A stretch of DNA of 13,100 nt from Candidatus Latescibacterota bacterium (GTDB lineage Bacteria; JAAXHH01; JABIQT01). Where the stretch lies: NCBI GenBank assembly GCA_018667995.1, contig JABIQT010001125.1, positions 1-13,100 of the forward strand, written 5' to 3'. Shown here piece after piece: positions 9,041-13,100 of the stretch (its first letter is position 1; every line of letters begins with the position of its first letter). The translations under genes and the position numbers were made by a program. The notes below the pieces were generated by a model, which did no database searches, was not told the DNA's origin, and saw nothing but the letters and a program-made list of their open reading frames with translations.

Positions 9041-10525
9041 ATGGGTAAGTCCACCGGATTTATGGAAATTGATCGCGAAAGCCTGACCTACCGGCCCGCA
9101 CTCGAGCGCGTTAATGATTGGGATGAGTTTCTACTTCCAATGGACGAGCAAGCCCTTGAGAAGCAGGGAGCACGGTGCATGGATTGTGGGATTCCCTTCT
9201 GTCACACGGGAGGGGCACCCACGGCTCCGGCGGCAGGTTGCCCTGTCAACAATCTGATCCCGGAGTGGAACGATCTAATCTTCCGCCACCACTGGAAGGA
9301 GGCCCTTGCCCGGCTGCACAAAACGAACAACTTTCCCGAGTTTACGGGTCGCGTGTGTCCCGCCCCTTGTGAAGGTGCCTGTGTGTTGGGTATCAATGAC
9401 GATCCCGTCACGATCAAAACCATTGAATGCGCTATTGTAGACAGAGGCTTTGATGAGGGATGGATTGTTCCGGAGCCACCAGAATCGCGCACCGGAAAGA
9501 AAGTCGCTATTGTCGGATCGGGACCTTCTGGCCTGGCATGCGCCGCCCAGCTCAATCGAGCGGGCCACCAGGTCACCGTATATGAGAGGGCTGATCGGAT
9601 TGGTGGCCTCCTTATGTACGGAATCCCAAATATGAAACTGGACAAAACCAGGATTGTTCAGCGGCGCCTCGACATAATGGAAGCAGAGGGCATATCGTTC
9701 GTTACCAACACCGAGATTGGTAGAGATCTTCCGGCCGAGAAACTCTTGAATGACAGTGACGCTGTCGTACTATGCATCGGTGCAACTAATGCGAGAGATT
9801 TGAAAGTCGAAGGCCGTGACCTTGAAGGTATCTACCCCGCCATAGACTTCCTGAGATCCAACACTCGAAGTCTACTCGATTCGAGCCATGCAGACGGCGC
9901 CTATATTTCCGCTAAGAACAAGGACGTGATCGTTATCGGCGGCGGGGACACGGGAACAGATTGTGTCGGCACATCCATGCGCCATGGCTGTAAGTCCGTG
10001 ACCCAGTTCGAGATCATGGCCCGGCCACCGGAACAGCGTGCCCCTCACAATCCCTGGCCCCAATGGCCTGTAGTTTATAAGCTGGACTACGGTCAGGCGG
10101 AAGCCAGCGAACGATTCGGTGCCGATCCTCGGACATACCTTATCAACACAGCCCGGTTTGTCGGAGATGCCAACGGGCAATTGAAGGAATTAGAGACGGT
10201 CAACGTTGAATGGGTCAAGACGGACAGTGGTCCACCTTTTCGGCCGATACCTAATTCAGAGAAGACCTGGCCTGCAGATCTCGTCCTGCTGGCCATGGGT
10301 TTCCTCGGTCCAGAGAATACTGTTCTCGATGCACTCAATATCGAGAGAGATGCCCGGTCCAATGCGAAGGCCGAGCATGGCATATTCTCCACCAACGTGG
10401 AAAGCGTTTTTGCCGCGGGAGATGCCAGACGCGGACAGAGCCTCGTTGTCTGGGCCATCAATGAGGGCCGTGGCGCTGCACGGGAATGCGACCGGTACCT
10501 CATGGGCTCCACAGATCTGCCTTAA
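9041..10525 (+). CDS. gltD: Glutamate synthase (NADPH) small (beta) subunit
   Basis: This subunit of about 494 residues oxidises NADPH at FAD and passes electrons through iron-sulfur clusters to the FMN of GltB. The N-terminal cluster domain has Cys46-x2-Cys49-x4-Cys54, Cys67 and Cys106-x3-Cys110-x3-Cys114, as expected for the two 4Fe-4S clusters. The FAD dinucleotide fold follows with GSGPSG (159-164) and [15 protein letters not shown]. The NADPH fold has [13 protein letters not shown] (from about 301), and the second FAD motif [22 protein letters not shown] lies near 457-478. Length and order match bacterial GltD throughout with no damage. ATG 9041 has only a weak ribosome site. The gene lies 56 bp after gltB on the same strand; I saw no promoter between them. 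No clear terminator follows it. Confidence 0.97.
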   Translation: MGKSTGFMEIDRESLTYRPALERVNDWDEFLLPMDEQALEKQGARCMDCGIPFCHTGGAPTAPAAGCPVNNLIPEWNDLIFRHHWKEALARLHKTNNFPEFTGRVCPAPCEGACVLGINDDPVTIKTIECAIVDRGFDEGWIVPEPPESRTGKKVAIVGSGPSGLACAAQLNRAGHQVTVYERADRIGGLLMYGIPNMKLDKTRIVQRRLDIMEAEGISFVTNTEIGRDLPAEKLLNDSDAVVLCIGATNARDLKVEGRDLEGIYPAIDFLRSNTRSLLDSSHADGAYISAKNKDVIVIGGGDTGTDCVGTSMRHGCKSVTQFEIMARPPEQRAPHNPWPQWPVVYKLDYGQAEASERFGADPRTYLINTARFVGDANGQLKELETVNVEWVKTDSGPPFRPIPNSEKTWPADLVLLAMGFLGPENTVLDALNIERDARSNAKAEHGIFSTNVESVFAAGDARRGQSLVVWAINEGRGAARECDRYLMGSTDLP

Positions 10526-10585
10526 TCGATGGAGAGTGAGCGTGTTTGAGCTGTTCACGGTCCACCAGCCACTCGAAGATTTACG

Positions 10586-10702
10586 TTAGCCCCCAGCACC
10601 AAGGCCGGAAACCAAAGTCGCCGTCGTTTCATTACAGTGGTACACTTCTTTGGTGAAGGCACGCTTGACCGCCCTCGGTGGTCCAGATATCTTCAGTTTC
10701 AT
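10586..10702 (-). CDS. Possible small peptide gene (38 aa), unrecognised
   Basis: An ATG at 10702 on the minus strand opens 38 codons ending in TAA. The product starts MKLKISGPPRAVKRAFTKEV, is basic in its first half, has a single Cys at residue 23, a Thr-rich stretch (NETTATLVS, 24-32) and ends GLGAGG. A purine-rich AAAGAAAGAAC precedes the start by a few bases. Codon choice looks ordinary, and the peptide fits fully within a spacer that otherwise has no content. I do not recognise a family. The layout (basic leader-like half, then a Ser/Thr/Cys/Gly-rich tail) is compatible with a modified-peptide precursor, but no known motif supports that. The open frame continues upstream to 10825, but that longer version runs into the neighbouring gene and its palindrome. 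It could also be a chance ORF. Confidence 0.35.
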   Translation of the reverse strand: MKLKISGPPRAVKRAFTKEVYHCNETTATLVSGLGAGG

Positions 10703-10739
10703 GATTGTTCTTTCTTTGAATCGTTTCTGACATAAATCA

Positions 10740-10762
10740 CGGCTGACATCCAGTGTCAGCCG
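10740..10762. repeat. Perfect 9-bp inverted repeat between divergent genes
   Basis: CGGCTGACA (10740-10748), 5-nt centre TCCAG, TGTCAGCCG (10754-10762). On neither strand is it followed by a real T-run, so it is a poor intrinsic terminator. It lies 37 bp upstream of the 38-codon ORF start and 23 bp upstream of the fusion gene start, a typical operator position. On the minus strand CTGACA could also act as a -35 box with TTTATG 17 bp downstream, a weak promoter for the small ORF. As RNA it would fold into a stable hairpin in the leader of the fusion gene. Confidence 0.55.
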
Positions 10763-10785
10763 CGAAAAATAGATTGCCGTCCAAC

Positions 10786-12894
10786 ATGCGTATTGGGATA
10801 GATGCCACGTGTCTACCATCCGCAATCGCCGGTGCAGGACGCTATATAATCGGTCTTCTCAACGGCCTTGCTGAGATCAACACAAAGCACGATTTTTTCG
10901 TATTTATTAAGCACTCCGATCGGCTGCCGAGCCTGCCAGACGACGCGGCCGGATTTCGGTATATAGCCATTCCTTGGGAAGCTCGCCCTACAAGATTGAT
11001 CTGGGAATTGGCGGGCGCAAGAAGCGTGATTCGTCGGTACGGTCTGGATGTCTGGCATGCCCCACATTATATCATGCCCATTGGGGCAGACGCCAGTACA
11101 GTGGTGACGCTTCATGACATGGCGTTCTTCCTCTATCCAGAGCTATTTTCAGTATCGAAGCGCAGCCTGTTTCGGTGGGCTGCAAGACGAGCCGTCAAAC
11201 ATGCCGATCAGATCATCGCTACTTCCAATGCCACCCGGGATGAGGCTGTTAATCTCCTCGATCTGAACGCAGCAAAGACCACAGTCATTCATCATGGCGT
11301 GGACCCTGTCTTCGCGCCGGAGTCCCGACGTCAGGAATGGCGTCCTGCATGGACAAATGACGGTACCCCAGCCCCCTATATCCTCACCATAGGAACGACT
11401 GACACTCGGAAGAATCTACATACGCTCATTGATGCGTATCGCCTCCTCGTTGAAAGAGATAATCCACCCGAACACCTCGTTATTGCAGGTCAGCCTGGAA
11501 CAGCCCACCAAGATCTGATTCACCAAATAGCTGCCACAGGCCTTGCCCACAGGATTCATGTTACAGGTTACGTTGACGAGAGCGACCTACCCAGCCTCTA
11601 TGGCGGCGCGAGCCTCTACGTCGGCCCATCCGTGTATGAAGGTTTCGGATTTCCAGCCGTAGAAGCCATGGCGTGCGGCACCCCAGTTGTCGCCTCGCCC
11701 ATGCCCTCAATGATGGAAACTGGCGCAACCCCACGTGTGGTGTACCGAACCAAAGACAGTTTCGCATGGTATGATAACATCTCCGGCGCACTCGATATGT
11801 CGCATGCAGGCGGCTGGCAAACACACACTGTCCGGAACTGGGCCGTCATGGCGGAGGAGACGGTAGCAGTGTACGAGGCGAGCGCAGGGAAACTTGCAGT
11901 ACATCTCACCTCATCTCGGAATGCCTCCCGGCCGTCCGCGCATCCAATTCACACGAACGGTGTGGCGGATGCTGTGCTTAAAACCATCACCTACGCCGAT
12001 CTCTTCGATTATCCACTTGATTCCCACGAGATTCAAAGAGGCATGATCGGATCCTGCGGTTCGATGGAACAGGTCCGTGCGGCGCTACAAACCCTCCTTT
12101 TCTCCGGCGCGATCGAAGCAAGAGACGGCCTCTATGGTTTGAAAGAGCGCACCCACCTGTTCACGGAACGTGCTCAACGAAACGCTCAGGCCGATGTGTT
12201 GTTTCAGAGCAATAAGACCAGCATTTACCGAATTTGCATGTTTCCATTTGTCCGGATGGTTTCGCTCTCTGGAGCTATAGCGCACGGAAACTGTACCGAA
12301 TCCAGTGACATCGATCTCTTCATGGTCGTGGCATCTCGCCGACTCTGGATGGTATATGCGCTATTAGCCGTATACGCGCTGCTGGTGAGAAAACGCGATC
12401 TCCTGTGCATGAACTACCTGATAGGCGATACAGACTACGAGATAGCAGACCAGGAACTCTACACCGCACTCCAAATCTCCGCACTCCGTCCCATTTTTGG
12501 GTGGGACCATTATAGGCGCTTTGCCCTGGCCAATAGTTGGGTACAGCAGCATATGCCCCAGTGGAACGGACATTCTTCCGGCCCCGACCCCTTCTCAGGA
12601 ATCAAACTGTCCCGATGGTCGGCTGGCGTGAAGAGAAGTACGGAACTGATCCTTAGTTTGCCAATTTTCGGCGGACTGGAATGGTTAGTGCATCGATTCT
12701 ACAGTCGCAGAATAATGAACTCCATGCGCAAGGGTAGGAATGATGGTATTCACATCACTCGCAGCAGGATCAAGCTACATACAAACGATCACAGTAGACG
12801 TGTTCAGACTCTATTCGAGAGTCGATACGCTCAGGTCATCAGTGAAAGTCAACCATCGCAAAACACCCGCATGGAAAGACAGAAATCGCTTTGA
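10786..12894 (+). CDS. Fusion protein: GT4 glycosyltransferase plus nucleotidyltransferase-like domain
   Basis: This is a 702-residue protein from ATG 10786. Residues 1-370 form a GT4 (GT-B fold) glycosyltransferase: MRIGIDATCL with a glycine-rich GAGRY loop, VWHAPHY, VVTLHDMAF, IHHGVD, ILTIGTTDTRKN, VTGYVDESDLPSLY and the catalytic E-x7-E (Glu285, Glu293 in YEGFGFPAVEA). Such domains transfer a sugar from a nucleotide sugar, often to polysaccharide or lipid-linked acceptors. A low-complexity linker (371-393) leads to a winged-helix-like segment (394-455, AVLKTITYADLFDYPLDSHE). A nucleotidyltransferase-like region follows with SGAIAHGNCTESSDIDLFMV (495-514; Asp508 and Asp510), a short hydrophobic helix (521-534) and LCMNYLIGD. 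It resembles stand-alone uncharacterised nucleotidyltransferase-domain proteins. An upstream GTG (10753) lies in the palindrome, and ATG 10786 fits family starts better, though neither has a good ribosome site. Sugar, acceptor and second activity are unknown. Confidence 0.85.
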   Translation: MRIGIDATCLPSAIAGAGRYIIGLLNGLAEINTKHDFFVFIKHSDRLPSLPDDAAGFRYIAIPWEARPTRLIWELAGARSVIRRYGLDVWHAPHYIMPIGADASTVVTLHDMAFFLYPELFSVSKRSLFRWAARRAVKHADQIIATSNATRDEAVNLLDLNAAKTTVIHHGVDPVFAPESRRQEWRPAWTNDGTPAPYILTIGTTDTRKNLHTLIDAYRLLVERDNPPEHLVIAGQPGTAHQDLIHQIAATGLAHRIHVTGYVDESDLPSLYGGASLYVGPSVYEGFGFPAVEAMACGTPVVASPMPSMMETGATPRVVYRTKDSFAWYDNISGALDMSHAGGWQTHTVRNWAVMAEETVAVYEASAGKLAVHLTSSRNASRPSAHPIHTNGVADAVLKTITYADLFDYPLDSHEIQRGMIGSCGSMEQVRAALQTLLFSGAIEARDGLYGLKERTHLFTERAQRNAQADVLFQSNKTSIYRICMFPFVRMVSLSGAIAHGNCTESSDIDLFMVVASRRLWMVYALLAVYALLVRKRDLLCMNYLIGDTDYEIADQELYTALQISALRPIFGWDHYRRFALANSWVQQHMPQWNGHSSGPDPFSGIKLSRWSAGVKRSTELILSLPIFGGLEWLVHRFYSRRIMNSMRKGRNDGIHITRSRIKLHTNDHSRRVQTLFESRYAQVISESQPSQNTRMERQKSL

Positions 12895-12975
12895 GTCCGT
12901 CACAAGCTAGCCCAACTGATTGTCATCAGATATCGCCAATGGAATGATGCTCGCACGGCAGAGGTAATCCAGTCA

Positions 12976-13100
12976 ATGACTGAGGTTTTGTTCACACATT
13001 CGTACTTCCTTCGTTTCGATCAGAAACAGTGGGAAACAATGCAGCCGTATCCACCACTGGGGACCTTGTACGCTGCCGCATACGTTCGGCAGGCGAACTA
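12976..13100 (+). CDS. N-terminus of a B12-binding radical SAM protein (partial)
   Basis: An ATG at 12976 opens a frame that runs off the window after 41 residues. It begins MTEVLFTHSYFLRFD and continues QWETMQPYPPLGTLYAAAYV. A beta-strand followed by a P-P-L-G-x-x-x-x-A helix is the usual start of the N-terminal cobalamin-binding (Rossmann-like) domain of B12-dependent radical SAM proteins, in which the 4Fe-4S CxxxCxxC motif comes much later. The core is therefore not visible, and substrate or reaction (methyl transfer, ring formation or another radical step) cannot be judged. GAGG (12961-12964) lies 11 nt upstream as a fair ribosome site. The gene follows the fusion gene by 81 bp on the same strand, so co-transcription is likely. 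Confidence 0.7.
   Translation, partial: MTEVLFTHSYFLRFDQKQWETMQPYPPLGTLYAAAYVRQAN

Larger units (their letters stand above)
10526..10785. other. Spacer between gltD and the glycosyltransferase fusion gene
   Basis: This 260-bp stretch contains a candidate 38-codon gene on the minus strand and a perfect inverted repeat, listed separately. I found no T-run-backed hairpin to end gltBD transcription and no strong promoter for the downstream gene. Confidence 0.5.

Noticed and set aside
10542-10589. Tiny 15-codon ORF from GTG with GGAG upstream, right after gltD
   Set aside because: It is very short with a non-ATG start and no recognisable content; the ribosome-site match is easily chance in purine-rich DNA.
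10740-10762. Intrinsic terminator for gltBD
   Set aside because: The stem is perfect, but no T-run follows on the plus strand and it lies more than 200 bp after gltD; only weak T-content follows on the minus strand.
10753-10785. GTG start giving 11 extra residues on the fusion protein
   Set aside because: The GTG lies inside the palindrome and GT4 proteins of this type begin at MRIGIDA, so ATG 10786 is preferred.

Overview
The window reads as a bacterial chromosome segment of moderate GC (roughly 50-55% by eye, with an AT-rich patch near 4030-4320). Genes are closely spaced, one predicted lipoprotein is present, and there is no sign of tRNA, rRNA, CRISPR or insertion sequences. I cannot assign a phylum. 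The protein families are typical of free-living bacteria with an ammonium-assimilating GOGAT and respiratory or fermentative central carbon metabolism.

Layout. (1) 1-114: the 3' end of a gene whose last residues resemble a SpoIIE/PP2C-type serine phosphatase. (2) 258-731: a 157-residue predicted lipoprotein of unknown function. (3) 798-3950, minus strand: a compact unit transcribed in the order LysR regulator, then E1-alpha of a thiamine-diphosphate 2-oxoacid dehydrogenase, then phosphoglycerate kinase. The regulator and E1-alpha overlap by 4 bp (ATGA). No E1-beta partner is present. (4) 3951-4400: a 450-bp divergent control region. It holds a near-consensus sigma-70 promoter pointing at gltB, a 16-bp inverted repeat in front of lysR, and a long gltB leader. 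(5) 4401-10525: gltB and gltD, the large and small subunits of glutamate synthase, which together turn glutamine plus 2-oxoglutarate into two glutamates using NADPH. (6) 10526-10785: a spacer with a possible 38-codon gene on the minus strand and a perfect 9-bp inverted repeat. (7) 10786-12894: a two-part protein, an N-terminal GT4 glycosyltransferase joined to a C-terminal winged-helix-like and nucleotidyltransferase-like region. (8) 12976-13100: the start of a gene resembling the N-terminus of B12-binding radical SAM proteins, cut by the window edge.

The left and middle parts are ordinary metabolism: glycolysis, 2-oxoacid oxidation and nitrogen assimilation. The right end (10586-13100) is the most likely place for something undescribed. 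There a glycosyltransferase-nucleotidyltransferase fusion sits beside a cobalamin/radical-SAM gene and a divergent peptide-sized ORF, with a perfect palindrome between them. That these form one system is inference; most of the locus lies beyond the window.
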